Shown: positions 1 to 8,426, numbered from the stretch's first letter. The stretch: 46,958 nucleotides of DNA from an uncultured Clostridia bacterium (GCA_947581635.1 CANPVE010000015.1:1-46958); one strand, 5' to 3'. Program-made: numbers and translations. The notes: generated by a model from the letters alone, not told the origin.

Positions 1-45
1 CAATATCGCATTTATCCTTTTCCCTTTTTGTGCGTTACTTATCAT
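1..45 (-). CDS. Start of an unidentified gene, cut by the window edge
   Basis: Fifteen codons (MISNAQKGKRINAIL) begin at an ATG at 45. A GGGAG ribosome binding site lies 7 nt upstream, and hsdS ends 40 bp upstream on the same strand. By position it could be hsdR or an accessory gene of the type I restriction operon. The residues are too few to identify the product. Confidence 0.5.
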   Translation of the reverse strand, partial: MISNAQKGKRINAIL

Positions 46-85
46 TTTACATCTCCCAAATCATAAACAATAATTTATCGGCGGC

Positions 86-1240
86 TTAGAGGTCGATGTC
101 CGACACATCAAGCTCGCCGGACATAAGACGAGGAAGAAGTGAATCACGCAAAGTGGCTAATCGACGGTTTTCCTGCTCCAACTTTTCCTGCATTTCAAAT
201 AGTGGTTGGCATAATTCGTTGAATTTGGCCAGCGTAGTGCTGTCTGGAATGAGGGCCTCCACCGATTTCATAACCGACCCAGAAACTTCTTTGAAAGTTG
301 AGCCAGATGCCTTACTTTCAATCAGCGGCAGGTTGTGAAGTAGAAAATAGTAAACAAACGGTGTGCCAATTTCGGCGTGAGGAACAACAGATTTGAAACC
401 TTGGTTGGTTGTCACTTCGTTTCGTGCGATGGCGGTATAACCGACGGGCGCTCTGGAGCTGAAAAGCACCGTTCCGGCTGGCATGACCGTGGCGCTACTG
501 TTACGATATCCGAGTTCGGAAATGTCGTTTTCGCCGTGGCCAATGAATTTGGATTTATCAACAGACAGGTCTTTAGGTGTGATCCATGCAATTCCTTGCT
601 CAGCGTAATACGCAGGGTTGGATTTTGACGGTGTTCCGCCACCGACAACTGTTCCAAGGTCAGAAATGGTGCCGATACGCCAAGCGGGATCTGCATTTTC
701 AACGAACAGCTTAACAAAGTAGGCGTATGCCTGCTGCTCTAAATTATTGTTTATTGCATTGTTAAGTTCTATTTTCTTATCGATCGCCTCCATAATGCTT
801 GCAATTTTTCTTTGCGCTTCCAAATCAAAGCAAGGGACTTCATATTGCATTATTGAAAACTTGTCTCCTCTTGGCATTTTTGTTCCTTTGGAAGTAGCCA
901 TTGAGTAAGCAAAGAATTCATCGTTTGCAAGAACATAATACAAGAACCCCTCATCGGTTCCCTCGTTTGCCTGAAAAACTAAAACATCATTTGAGCAGCC
1001 TCCGTCACAGTTTGCCCGCCATATTTTTTTGAAATAAGGTCGGATATTCGATACAAGAACATCGCCTTTTTTGTATTCTTGCGTAAATTGAACAGACGGT
1101 AACGATGCTGCTTCGGTTATTCCACTTTTGTTCGGCAGCATATTTTCAGTAGAAATATAGGTGCTATTATTTAAGCAAGCGACATCGATTTTTCCTTTCC
1201 TGTAAGAGCAAATATCGCCCAGCTTATATTTCATACCCAA
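86..1240 (-). CDS. hsdS: Type I restriction-modification specificity subunit HsdS
   Basis: 384 residues, a usual HsdS length. HsdS sets the DNA target of the HsdM2S methylase and the HsdR2M2S nuclease. The protein has the two-fold HsdS layout: a first target recognition domain (about 1-140), a conserved helical spacer around 141-180 (AQRKIASIMEAIDKKIELNN), a second recognition domain (about 186-345), and a closing coiled-coil helix near 350-375 (LEQENRRLATLRDSLLPRL). The start overlaps the end of hsdM by 17 nt, so translation is coupled. An ATG two codons further in is an alternative start. The recognition sequence cannot be read from the protein. Confidence 0.93.
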   Translation of the reverse strand: MGMKYKLGDICSYRKGKIDVACLNNSTYISTENMLPNKSGITEAASLPSVQFTQEYKKGDVLVSNIRPYFKKIWRANCDGGCSNDVLVFQANEGTDEGFLYYVLANDEFFAYSMATSKGTKMPRGDKFSIMQYEVPCFDLEAQRKIASIMEAIDKKIELNNAINNNLEQQAYAYFVKLFVENADPAWRIGTISDLGTVVGGGTPSKSNPAYYAEQGIAWITPKDLSVDKSKFIGHGENDISELGYRNSSATVMPAGTVLFSSRAPVGYTAIARNEVTTNQGFKSVVPHAEIGTPFVYYFLLHNLPLIESKASGSTFKEVSGSVMKSVEALIPDSTTLAKFNELCQPLFEMQEKLEQENRRLATLRDSLLPRLMSGELDVSDIDL

Positions 1241-2726
1241 TCGCCCCCAGCTTTTTTCTTATCTCGTCCTCCAATTCGTGAGACCTTGCGAACATCTCGG
1301 ACAGCTCAGCGGTAAGGCGGGTCATTTTTTCCTCGAAGGGCTCGCCGTCGTCCTCCTGCTCCTCGATACCCACGTATCTGCCCGGCGTTAGGATAAAGTC
1401 CTGCTTCTCGATCTCCGCAAGGTCGGCGACGGCGCAGAACCCCTTGACCTCGGGGAGTGTACCGTTTTGGAATTGCTCAAAGGTATCTGCGAGCTTCTGT
1501 ATATCCTCATCGGAGAAATCTCTGTGCTTGCGGTCGACCATATAGCCCATCTTGCGTGCGTCGATAAAGAGGGTCTTGCCTTTCTGTTTCTTGTTCTTTG
1601 AAATAAACCAAAGGGTAACGGGAATCGTCACGCTGTAAAATAGCTGCGTAGGCAGAGCGACTATACCTTCCACAAGATCAGCCTGTATGATGTTTTTGCG
1701 TATCTCGCCCTCGCCGCTGCTCTGCGACGAGAGCGCGCCGTTTGCAAGCACCAAACCGATCTTACCGTTCGGGGCGAGGTGGTGGATCATGTGCTGTATC
1801 CAGGCGTAGTTGGCGTTGCCGGCAGGTGGCGTACCGTAGACCCAGCGTTTATCGTCTTTCAGCTTGTCGCCACCCCAGTTGGAGAGATTGAAAGGCGGGT
1901 TTGCCATTATGAAGTCGGCTTTCAGGGTAGGGTGTAGGTCGTTGAAGAAAGTGTCAGCCTGATAAGGGCCGAAATCGGCGTCGATTCCACGAATCGCCAT
2001 ATTCATTTTTGCCATTTTCCAGGTGTCGGCGTTGCTTTCCTGCCCGTAGACAGATACGCCGAACCTGTTTCCGGCGTGTTCCCGAATAAACTTTACAGAC
2101 TGTACGAACATACCGCCCGAACCGCAGCAGGGGTCGTAAACACGGCAGTTTGAAAAGGGCTTCAAGATCGCAACTATCGTTTTAACGATGCTGGACGGCG
2201 TGTAAAATTCGCCGCCTTTCACGCCTTCATACGCCGCAAACTGAGCGATACAATATTCATAGGTTCTGCCGAGCAAGTCCTTGCTTTCCTCGGTATCGCC
2301 CATATCCATATTGGTAAAGAGGTCTACCACATCGCCCAAGACACGCTTGTCAAGGTCAGGGCTGGCGTAATTTTTGGGCAGCACATTTTTAAGGCTCTTG
2401 TTTTCGGCTTCAATCGCTCGCATCGCATCGTCGATGACTGTGCCGATTTCCGGCGTATGGGCAGAGGAAGCAATTTTTCTCCAACGGGCGTTTTCAGGGA
2501 CAAAAAAGATGTTGTCCTCCAAATAGGCGTCCCGGTCGTCCTCGAAGCCGTCGCCTTCCGCCTTCAGCTCGTTGTATCTCTTTTCAAAGGCGCTGGAGAT
2601 ATAACGCAGGAAGATCAGCCCTACGATGACCTTTCTGTATTCTGCGGCGGGGATATGTCCCCAAAGGACACAAGCTGCGTCCCAAATCTGTTTTTCAAAG
2701 CCTATGTTGGCGTTATTTGCTGCCAT
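1224..2726 (-). CDS. hsdM: Type I restriction-modification DNA methyltransferase subunit HsdM
   Basis: 500 residues, the normal length for HsdM. It transfers methyl from S-adenosylmethionine to adenine N6 in the site chosen by HsdS. There is a helical HsdM N-terminal domain (about 10-150), EFYTP at 173-177, the SAM-binding motif I DPCCGSGG at 198-205, and catalytic motif IV NPPF at 276-279. A GGAGG ribosome binding site lies 7 nt before the ATG. The gene starts 22 bp after the upstream ATPase stop and overlaps hsdS, so ATPase-hsdM-hsdS looks like one operon. Confidence 0.96.
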   Translation of the reverse strand: MAANNANIGFEKQIWDAACVLWGHIPAAEYRKVIVGLIFLRYISSAFEKRYNELKAEGDGFEDDRDAYLEDNIFFVPENARWRKIASSAHTPEIGTVIDDAMRAIEAENKSLKNVLPKNYASPDLDKRVLGDVVDLFTNMDMGDTEESKDLLGRTYEYCIAQFAAYEGVKGGEFYTPSSIVKTIVAILKPFSNCRVYDPCCGSGGMFVQSVKFIREHAGNRFGVSVYGQESNADTWKMAKMNMAIRGIDADFGPYQADTFFNDLHPTLKADFIMANPPFNLSNWGGDKLKDDKRWVYGTPPAGNANYAWIQHMIHHLAPNGKIGLVLANGALSSQSSGEGEIRKNIIQADLVEGIVALPTQLFYSVTIPVTLWFISKNKKQKGKTLFIDARKMGYMVDRKHRDFSDEDIQKLADTFEQFQNGTLPEVKGFCAVADLAEIEKQDFILTPGRYVGIEEQEDDGEPFEEKMTRLTAELSEMFARSHELEDEIRKKLGAIGYEI

Positions 2727-2747
2727 AATTTTTCCTCCGTTACAGCT

Positions 2748-4145
2748 TTAATTGTCTTTGGTGAGCATCTCCCCATACTCAACCAGCGCCACATTTCCCA
2801 TCTCTTTCGCCCTGTCCACGCACCCTTTGGTGAACCCGGATTTGGCAAAGAGATAGAAGTATTTGTTTTGATACGGGAACAGATCGCTACGCTTGATTAG
2901 CGTTTCCAGCACGCCGAGGTCGATTTTTTCATTCGTCCATTTGCACTCGCCAAAAAGAGCGGTGTCCTTATCCTGTTCGGCAAGAATGTCGATCTCCGCC
3001 TGGCACTTATTTTTTGGGTCGTTGCCCCACCAACGGCCGAGGGAAGAAAACTGCACCGGGCATTTCTCGGTCAGCAGAAGCTTCCAAAGATACTGCTTGC
3101 AGATCTCCTCAAACACCTTGCCCATATAATCAGACAGGAACGGCTCGATGCGCTTGTAGGCCAGGTCGGCGGCACCCCGGGCGATGATGGAATTATTCTC
3201 CGGCACAAAGCGGTACCAGAAGCGGAACAGGTTGTCCTCGATGGCGTAAATCGCTTTCCGGGACGCCTTTTCCCCGTAGGGCGTCTCTTTTCGGATAATA
3301 CCAAGGGCAACGAGGTTTTTCACATAGGTGGAGCACACGTTGGTGTCCTCGCCGACTTTGCCGGAAATCTCCGACATTCGGGTGGAACCGGTGGCGATTG
3401 CCGTGATGATGGCGTTGTAGAGCGCAGGTTCTCGCACTTCCTGTTTGAGCAGGTTTTCCGGCTCCTCAAACAGCGCCGAGGTGGGGTTTAGAAACGTATT
3501 TTTGATATTTTCCTCGACGCTCATTTTGTCGTTGATTTGCAGCAGATATTGCGGCGTCCCGCCGACGATTCCGTAGAGCAGCGCCTTGTCCTCATCGGAG
3601 AAATTATTGAAATACCGGCAGGCTTCTTCAAACTCAAAGGGAACGATCTTCATCTGCGCCGTCCGCCTGCCGTAAAGCGGCGCTTTGTAGGCGAGGACGT
3701 GATCCTCCATATAGGACATGGACGAGCCGCACAGAATCAGCATCAGCTTGGAATGGTCCTTGTACTTGTCGATGAGCAGCTGAAGTGTGGAGGCGAGGCT
3801 TTTCTCCGACCGGGCGACGTAGGGGTACTCGTCGATGGCGAGAATGAGCCGTTCCTGTTCGGACAGCTTGAACACATACTCCAGCGCCGCCTGGAAGGAG
3901 TGGAAGGAGCCGTCCGTCTCGATTCCCGTGCGGTACTCCAGGATGCTCTTGCTGAAATTTTCGAGATTTTGCTTGGCATTGCTCTCCACGCCCATAAAAT
4001 AGATGGCGTTTTTGCCGCCGATAAACTGATTGATTAGCGCCGTTTTTCCCACACGTCGCCGCCCGTATATGACTGTGAATTCAAATTTGTTCGAATCATA
4101 TAGCTTGCCCAGAGCCTCAAGTTCCCGATCTCTGCCGATAAACAT
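2748..4145 (-). CDS. Archaeal-type AAA ATPase with C-terminal DUF234-like nuclease-fold tail
   Basis: 465 residues from the ATG at 4145, which has GGGAGG 7 nt upstream. Longer in-frame starts exist but lack a site. The N-terminal ATPase_2-type domain has Walker A GRRRVGKT (28-35) and Walker B LILAIDE (100-106). A winged-helix-like stretch follows near 250-300. The tail (about 381-403) has the pattern E-I-D then E-C-K-W, a PD-(D/E)XK-like arrangement typical of DUF234. The role of this family is not established; it is often seen in accessory and defence regions. It is the first gene of the hsd transcription unit, with its own consensus promoter at 4175-4203. It could be an unrelated passenger rather than a partner of the restriction system. 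Confidence 0.85.
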   Translation of the reverse strand: MFIGRDRELEALGKLYDSNKFEFTVIYGRRRVGKTALINQFIGGKNAIYFMGVESNAKQNLENFSKSILEYRTGIETDGSFHSFQAALEYVFKLSEQERLILAIDEYPYVARSEKSLASTLQLLIDKYKDHSKLMLILCGSSMSYMEDHVLAYKAPLYGRRTAQMKIVPFEFEEACRYFNNFSDEDKALLYGIVGGTPQYLLQINDKMSVEENIKNTFLNPTSALFEEPENLLKQEVREPALYNAIITAIATGSTRMSEISGKVGEDTNVCSTYVKNLVALGIIRKETPYGEKASRKAIYAIEDNLFRFWYRFVPENNSIIARGAADLAYKRIEPFLSDYMGKVFEEICKQYLWKLLLTEKCPVQFSSLGRWWGNDPKNKCQAEIDILAEQDKDTALFGECKWTNEKIDLGVLETLIKRSDLFPYQNKYFYLFAKSGFTKGCVDRAKEMGNVALVEYGEMLTKDN

Positions 4146-4174
4146 CGCACTACCTCCCATATTAGGGTAGATAT

Positions 4175-4203
4175 AGTATAACACAGAAAAATAAATTAGT
4201 CAA
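4175..4203 (-). promoter_or_regulatory. Sigma-A promoter of the ATPase-hsdM-hsdS unit
   Basis: On the minus strand TTGACT is separated from TATACT by exactly 17 bp, placing the start about 25 bp before the ribosome binding site of the gene at 4145. The -35 box lies inside one arm of the hairpin at 4195-4233. Confidence 0.75.
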
Positions 4204-4233
4204 GTAGGATTCGGCAAATCCCGCTTGACTAAT
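4195..4233 (-). terminator. Hairpin after tnpV, overlapping the next promoter
   Basis: Perfect 10-bp arms (ATTAGTCAAG / CTTGACTAAT) enclose a second stem GGATT/AATCC. On the minus strand the hairpin follows the tnpV stop and runs into a T-rich stretch, so it can act as the tnpV terminator. Its distal arm supplies the -35 box of the following promoter. Confidence 0.55.
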
Positions 4234-4303
4234 TGTGAATTTTATGAAACTTCATAATAAGGGAGCGGGTGAAGGACTTGTCCCTCACCTGTTCCGAAAT
4301 GTA

Positions 4304-4678
4304 CTATGCGTAGATCAGTTCATTATTGACAATCTTCGTTGCCCTGTTGCGGATATTGTTCATTTTCCCGACCCAAGCCAACGAATCTTGTGCTTTGAGC
4401 GCTTCGGTTACGCCCTCATGTTCCGCCATCTGTTTTATCAGCCGAGAAAACATTTCCTCCGCCTGTCGGTCGATGTCGGCAAGATGGTCGTTCAGCTTGC
4501 AGGCGGTGAGCAGATTGTAATACAGAATACGGTGATGCTCTTTCAAATACCGCACATGTCGCTGTCCCCATATTCCAATGGGCTGTTCTTTCTCGGCGGG
4601 TATAGTCAGGCAAGGGAGTCGATAGTCTCCCTGCTGTTCGTATTTCCCGCCCATTTGCTCGAATACTGTTTTTTTCAT
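4304..4678 (-). CDS. tnpV: Transposon-encoded protein TnpV
   Basis: 124 residues from the ATG at 4678, with AAAGGAGG 9 nt upstream. The start MKKTVFEQMGGKYEQQGDYR, the segment GIWGQRHVRYLKEH, and the C-terminal helices are the TnpV pattern known from Tn4451-related elements of Clostridia. Its function there is unknown. No transposase gene is next to it here. The 65 bp upstream of the start occur again at 8427-8491, so this gene marks one edge of a mosaic cargo region. Confidence 0.85.
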   Translation of the reverse strand: MKKTVFEQMGGKYEQQGDYRLPCLTIPAEKEQPIGIWGQRHVRYLKEHHRILYYNLLTACKLNDHLADIDRQAEEMFSRLIKQMAEHEGVTEALKAQDSLAWVGKMNNIRNRATKIVNNELIYA

Positions 4679-4743
4679 AACGCAAACCTCCTTTGCACTA
4701 CTATTGTACAAAGGAGGCTCGGTTTCGTCGAATGTGCGATTTT
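4679..4743. repeat. 65-bp direct repeat, copy A (tnpV leader)
   Basis: This segment is repeated without a mismatch at 8427-8491. It holds the tnpV ribosome binding site and a perfect inverted repeat, CCTCCTTTG / CAAAGGAGG, that could fold the site away. Its right edge coincides with the stop codon of the DUF4143 ATPase gene. Confidence 0.9.
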
Positions 4744-6095
4744 CAGAATTGCAGGTTTTTTGCGTCCTCTGCGGCGTTTTGGAAGAACATAATGTCATAA
4801 ATCGGGAGATAGGTGATTTTGCCGTTTGTCGTAATTTCCCGTGCGTTTGATAGGACATACGCCTTTTTGATGTGGTAGTCCTCATTCTGCACGAAAGCGG
4901 TGAGGGCGCTGTGTACCGTATAATCCTTCCCGGATTTTACTTCAATCGGCACAGTGGAGAGGCTGTCATAATCGTCAATTAGAAAATCGACTTCGCCCTT
5001 GCTGCGGTTATCATAATAGAACAGCTTATACCCATGTGCCGCAAGCTCGGCAGCAACGGCGCTTTCATACACCGAGCCGAGATTGATGCTCCGTTCATCG
5101 TCCAAAACCGCACGGATGTTATTCCCGTACAAGATACCGGTCAGAATGCCAACGTCGTTCAAGTAGAGCTTCAGCAGATTCTTTCCGCTGGACTCGATCA
5201 ACGGGAATACCGGATTGGAGATGGCCTGCACGGGCAGAGAAATTCCGGCGCTGATCAGGTACTCGAACTCGTCCTGATAATCCCGGAAGGTCTTGCCCCG
5301 CTTGTTTTCGATTGTCTGCGCCACCACTCGCTTCTTTTTGTTTTCCATATTGGACGGAATCAGGTCGTAGACTCGGCGAATCTTCAGCTTTTTCTCCTCA
5401 TCGTACTTGGAAGCGTCCGCAGCGTAGTAATCGTGGATTTCACTTTGAATCTCCCGCACGGACAGGATGTTCTTCTCGGAAAGATAGGCGTTCACAGCGT
5501 CCGGCAATCCGCCAACGAGCAAATATTTTCGGAACAGATCCATCATTTTTTCGTGGATCGGCTCATCGAGGGCTTCCCGATTTTCAAACTTCTTCCGCAT
5601 CGCAGAAATAGCGACTTCGTTCATCCCGTTTGCATAGAGAAATTCTTCAAAATCCAGCGGGAACATTCTGACCTTGCGGATGCTGCCCATCGGGATGGAA
5701 GTCGTTTGCGAAAGCGTGACGCCCAAAAGCGAGCCGCTGGCAATAAAGGTGAATTTATCGTCCTGCGACAGAAATTTGAGCAGCGTCAGCAGGTGCGGAT
5801 ACGCCTGAATTTCATCAAGGAAGATCAGCGTATTTTCCTTCTGCTTCATTTTGCTGCCTGCCAGCATACTGACCTGAAGATAGAAGTCCTCCACCGTTTT
5901 GGTGTTTGCAAACAGTTGGTCGCCCAGCGAGTCCTCAACCATGTTGATTTCTATGAAGTTTTCGAACAGCTTCTTGCCGACATAACGGATGATATACGTT
6001 TTGCCGACCTGCCTTGCGCCGTCGATTAAAAGTATTTTTTGGGAGCCGGACATTAAGTGCGACTCGATTAACTTCTCGATTTTGCGGTATAGCAT
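4743..6095 (-). CDS. AAA_14 ATPase with C-terminal DUF4143 domain
   Basis: 450 residues, the usual length for this family of uncharacterised ATPases. Walker A is GARQVGKT (26-33) and Walker B is TLIFLDE (89-95). The DUF4143 tail contains the nuclease-fold-like pattern GEVDF then PIEVKSGKD (about 367-391). AGGAGG lies 8 nt before the ATG and a consensus promoter is at 6122-6150, so it is transcribed alone. Its architecture parallels the ATPase at 2748-4145 although the sequences differ. A substrate cannot be predicted. Confidence 0.9.
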   Translation of the reverse strand: MLYRKIEKLIESHLMSGSQKILLIDGARQVGKTYIIRYVGKKLFENFIEINMVEDSLGDQLFANTKTVEDFYLQVSMLAGSKMKQKENTLIFLDEIQAYPHLLTLLKFLSQDDKFTFIASGSLLGVTLSQTTSIPMGSIRKVRMFPLDFEEFLYANGMNEVAISAMRKKFENREALDEPIHEKMMDLFRKYLLVGGLPDAVNAYLSEKNILSVREIQSEIHDYYAADASKYDEEKKLKIRRVYDLIPSNMENKKKRVVAQTIENKRGKTFRDYQDEFEYLISAGISLPVQAISNPVFPLIESSGKNLLKLYLNDVGILTGILYGNNIRAVLDDERSINLGSVYESAVAAELAAHGYKLFYYDNRSKGEVDFLIDDYDSLSTVPIEVKSGKDYTVHSALTAFVQNEDYHIKKAYVLSNAREITTNGKITYLPIYDIMFFQNAAEDAKNLQF

Positions 6096-6121
6096 AATAC
6101 GCCTCCTGACTTTTCGATAAG

Positions 6122-6150
6122 ATTATACCACAAAATCAATGACATTTCAA
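6122..6150 (-). promoter_or_regulatory. Sigma-A promoter of the DUF4143 ATPase gene
   Basis: TTGAAA and TATAAT on the minus strand are separated by 17 bp, about 27 nt before the ATG at 6095. The -35 part lies inside the 127-bp repeat, so the repeat brought half of the promoter. Confidence 0.75.
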
Positions 6151-6267
6151 TAGGATTTGCTCGACATTTTTATGACTTTTCAAATTTGCATGGAGCGGAA
6201 TACGCTTATCCCAGTCAGAGAAGTTTCCGCTGCCGGGCAAATTCCTTTAGAATGTAAATGTGCCAAC
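6141..6267. repeat. 127-bp direct repeat, copy 1
   Basis: Matches 8550-8676 with about ten differences. On the minus strand it encodes the same C-terminal peptide as the HTH gene at 8624 (WHIYILKEFARQRKLL then stop), with a short similar stretch before it. It is therefore a left-over 3' end of a second copy of that gene. Copies 1 and 2 flank the XRE-Fic-Fic operon. Confidence 0.85.
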
Positions 6268-6293
6268 TGATTTTCTGAATTTGAGCAAAAATA

Positions 6294-6317
6294 AGCGTCC
6301 GATGTTGCTCGGACGCT
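6294..6317 (-). terminator. Orphan terminator-like hairpin
   Basis: Perfect 9-bp stem AGCGTCCGA / TCGGACGCT with a 6-nt loop, followed on the minus strand by a T-rich run. No minus-strand gene precedes it now. It may be left from a deleted gene. The 6096-6453 interval otherwise holds only the promoters and repeat listed. Confidence 0.45.
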
Positions 6318-6373
6318 CTGTCGTGGCTCGATTGCGCATAATCGTAAAAAACTTTGAAATATCACAGATTATC

Positions 6374-6402
6374 TTGAAAATAGGATGATTTTGTGCTATA
6401 CT
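6374..6402 (+). promoter_or_regulatory. Sigma-A promoter of the XRE-Fic-Fic operon
   Basis: TTGAAA and TATACT are separated by exactly 17 bp, about 52 bp before the XRE start. No other promoter is seen before the Fic genes, so all three genes probably share it. Confidence 0.75.
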
Positions 6403-6415
6403 ATTAAATGGATTT

Positions 6416-6427
6416 GTGTAAGTACAC
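6416..6427. promoter_or_regulatory. Candidate operator for the XRE regulator
   Basis: The palindrome GTGTA-AG-TACAC lies just downstream of the predicted transcription start and before the XRE ribosome binding site. Binding by the XRE protein there would give autorepression of the operon, which is inferred. Confidence 0.45.
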
Positions 6428-6453
6428 CCCTGCCGGGAGAAAGGACGAAAAAT

Positions 6454-6663
6454 ATGGCAGTATCCTATAAGAAATTATGGCACTTACTTTTGGATCGGGA
6501 TATGAAAAAGAAAGATTTGCAACAGGCTGCCAATTTAACTGCCTACGCAATCAATAAGCTGAGCAGAAACGAAGCGGTTACTACCGATACGCTCGCAAAA
6601 ATATGCAGAAGTCTTGATTGTACGGTAGATGACATTATGGAAATTCTGCCGGAAGATAAATAA
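6454..6663 (+). CDS. Small XRE/Cro-type DNA-binding protein
   Basis: 69 residues from the ATG at 6454, with GAGAAAGGA upstream. The helix-turn-helix covers about 18-50 (KKDLQQAANLTAYAINKLSR), and LCTVDDIMEI-like wording near the end matches small single-domain XRE regulators (HTH_26 type). It is the first gene of a three-gene plus-strand operon, 44 bp before the first Fic gene, and is most likely its regulator. A direct antitoxin role is possible but not shown. Confidence 0.85.
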   Translation: MAVSYKKLWHLLLDRDMKKKDLQQAANLTAYAINKLSRNEAVTTDTLAKICRSLDCTVDDIMEILPEDK

Positions 6664-6707
6664 CTCCCTTAATTAAGAAGAAAAGCAATTGATTTCGGAG
6701 GAACAAT

Positions 6708-7316
6708 ATGGCGCTTGAAAATAAATTAGGGCTTACGAGCTCTGCCGACCTTGCCCGTGAGGAAGAACGCATCAGCAAGAAAAAGGCTGTGGAATTATTT
6801 GAAAACGATGCCCTTGATTCTCTTCCTGCGGGTAAATTCTCCACCTTGCAGGCAATCCACAAGTTCCTGTTTGAAGATATTTACGACTTCGCCGGTAAGC
6901 TTCGCACGGTGAATATGGCAAAGGGCAATTTCCGCTTTGCGCCGGTAATGTACTTGCAGGCGGCGCTTGAGAACATTGATAAAATGCCCCAGTCAACCTT
7001 TGACGAGATCGTAGAAAAGTACGTTGAGATGAACATCGCTCACCCGTTCCGGGAAGGTAACGGACGCAGCACCCGCATTTGGCTTGACCATATTTTGAAA
7101 AATGAAATCGGCAAGGTTGTCGATTGGAGCAAGGTCGATAAAGAAGATTATCTGCTCGCAATGGAACGCAGCCCGATTAAAGACGTGGAAATCAAAGTGT
7201 TGTTGAAAGGTGCGCTTACAAACGAAATAAACAGCCGTGAAGTCTATATGAAGGGCATCGACCACAGCTATTATTACGAGGGTTATACGACCTTTAAGAC
7301 GGAAGAATTACGATAA
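6708..7316 (+). CDS. Fic protein, class III type with C-terminal inhibitory motif
   Basis: 202 residues, typical of short stand-alone Fic enzymes, which transfer AMP (or another phosphate-linked group) to hydroxyls of target proteins. The catalytic motif HPFREGNGRSTR is complete at 112-123, with the essential His112 and the basic residues for nucleotide binding. Near the end SYYYEG (187-192) fits the [S/T]xxxE[G/N] inhibitory motif of class III Fic proteins such as NmFic, so the enzyme should hold itself inactive. A GGAGG site precedes the ATG. Its target is unknown. Confidence 0.92.
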   Translation: MALENKLGLTSSADLAREEERISKKKAVELFENDALDSLPAGKFSTLQAIHKFLFEDIYDFAGKLRTVNMAKGNFRFAPVMYLQAALENIDKMPQSTFDEIVEKYVEMNIAHPFREGNGRSTRIWLDHILKNEIGKVVDWSKVDKEDYLLAMERSPIKDVEIKVLLKGALTNEINSREVYMKGIDHSYYYEGYTTFKTEELR

Positions 7317-7333
7317 CGAAATGAGGTGCAAAT

Positions 7334-8416
7334 ATGCCGGATAAGAATTGGCAATTTGAACTTGAAGAATATATCAGACAGGGCGAACCGGAAAGAGCCG
7401 AAAAAAGCGAAGCATGGCAAACGGCCATCGGCTTGCAGGCGGTTGACGGGCTGAAAACCTCTGCTTATTTGCTGGATACCGCAAAGGAACACATAGAGGG
7501 CAAAATCACTATTGATGAGGCGCAGAAGCGTATTTACAGCTATTACGAGCAGAGAACCACCCGCACGGAAATCGAAAACGGAACAAAGGAAGCCGACATC
7601 GTTTCCGCAAGTATCACCAAGCTGTTGGGTGAAAAGGCGTTTCAGTTTTCTCCTGCCGAGTGGATCACCATTCACCGCAGATTGTTCGAGGGTGTATTTG
7701 ATCATGCCGGACAGATCCGAAAATACAACATCTCCAAAAAGGAATGGGTACTGAACGACGAATCGGTTATCTACGCCGATTTTAACAGCATAAAAGATAC
7801 CTTGGATTATGATTTCGCCACCGAAAAACAGTTTTCCTATGAGGGGCTGTCGGTGGAAGCATCGGTAAAACACCTTGCAAAATTTGCATCGGATATTTGG
7901 CAGATTCATCCCTTCGGCGAGGGCAACACAAGAGCCACCGCCGTGTTTATGATTCAGTATATGAAAACCTTCGGGTTCCGTGTCAACAACGATGCGTTCC
8001 GTGAAAACTCTTGGTATTTCCGTAACGCTTTGGTTCGTGCAAACTATAACAATCTGCAAAAAGGGATCCATTCCACCACGAAATTTTTGGAATTGTTTTT
8101 CGCAAATCTCCTGCTCGGTACCAACTACGAATTAAAAAATCGCTATATGCACATCGATTTTGCGGATGAAAATGCTTCTCAAAGTATCAATACTCAAGCT
8201 CCAAAGTATCAATTTGATACTTTAGACTGTTCTTTAGAAGAACTTGCAGTTTTAGAATTGGTTGCAAAGAACCCGACGATAAAGCAGCAACAGCTTGTTG
8301 AGGCAACCGGAAAATCAATTGCAACGATCAAACGAATTATGAAATCGCTGCAGGATAAAAAATATATCCGCCGTGAAAGCGGCAAACGCTACGGCAAGTG
8401 GGAAGTGTTGGTGTAA
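7334..8416 (+). CDS. Fic protein with N-terminal VbhA-like segment and C-terminal winged helix
   Basis: 360 residues. About 26-72 resembles the VbhA-type antitoxin helices that precede many Fic domains (GLKTSAYLLDTAKEHIEGKI). The Fic motif at 192-201 is HPFGEGNTRA, where the second Gly of the usual GNGR is Thr, a variation found in part of the family. No strict [S/T]xxxE[G/N] motif is present; the matching position in the N-terminal part reads AVDG, with Asp in place of Glu. The last 75 residues look like a winged helix (TIKQQQLVEATGKSIATIKR), so it may also bind DNA. It starts 18 bp after the first Fic gene. Confidence 0.88.
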   Translation: MPDKNWQFELEEYIRQGEPERAEKSEAWQTAIGLQAVDGLKTSAYLLDTAKEHIEGKITIDEAQKRIYSYYEQRTTRTEIENGTKEADIVSASITKLLGEKAFQFSPAEWITIHRRLFEGVFDHAGQIRKYNISKKEWVLNDESVIYADFNSIKDTLDYDFATEKQFSYEGLSVEASVKHLAKFASDIWQIHPFGEGNTRATAVFMIQYMKTFGFRVNNDAFRENSWYFRNALVRANYNNLQKGIHSTTKFLELFFANLLLGTNYELKNRYMHIDFADENASQSINTQAPKYQFDTLDCSLEELAVLELVAKNPTIKQQQLVEATGKSIATIKRIMKSLQDKKYIRRESGKRYGKWEVLV

Positions 8417-8426
8417 CATATAAAAA

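Noticed and set aside
3537..4037. 166-codon plus-strand frame
   Set aside because: It is a shadow of the DUF234-type ATPase on the other strand and has no start signal.
5034..6029. 331-codon plus-strand frame
   Set aside because: It lies entirely opposite the DUF4143 ATPase gene, which has Walker motifs, promoter and ribosome binding site. The plus-strand frame shows no domain.
7283..8071. 262-codon minus-strand frame
   Set aside because: It is antisense to the second Fic gene, which carries the Fic motif and a coupled start.
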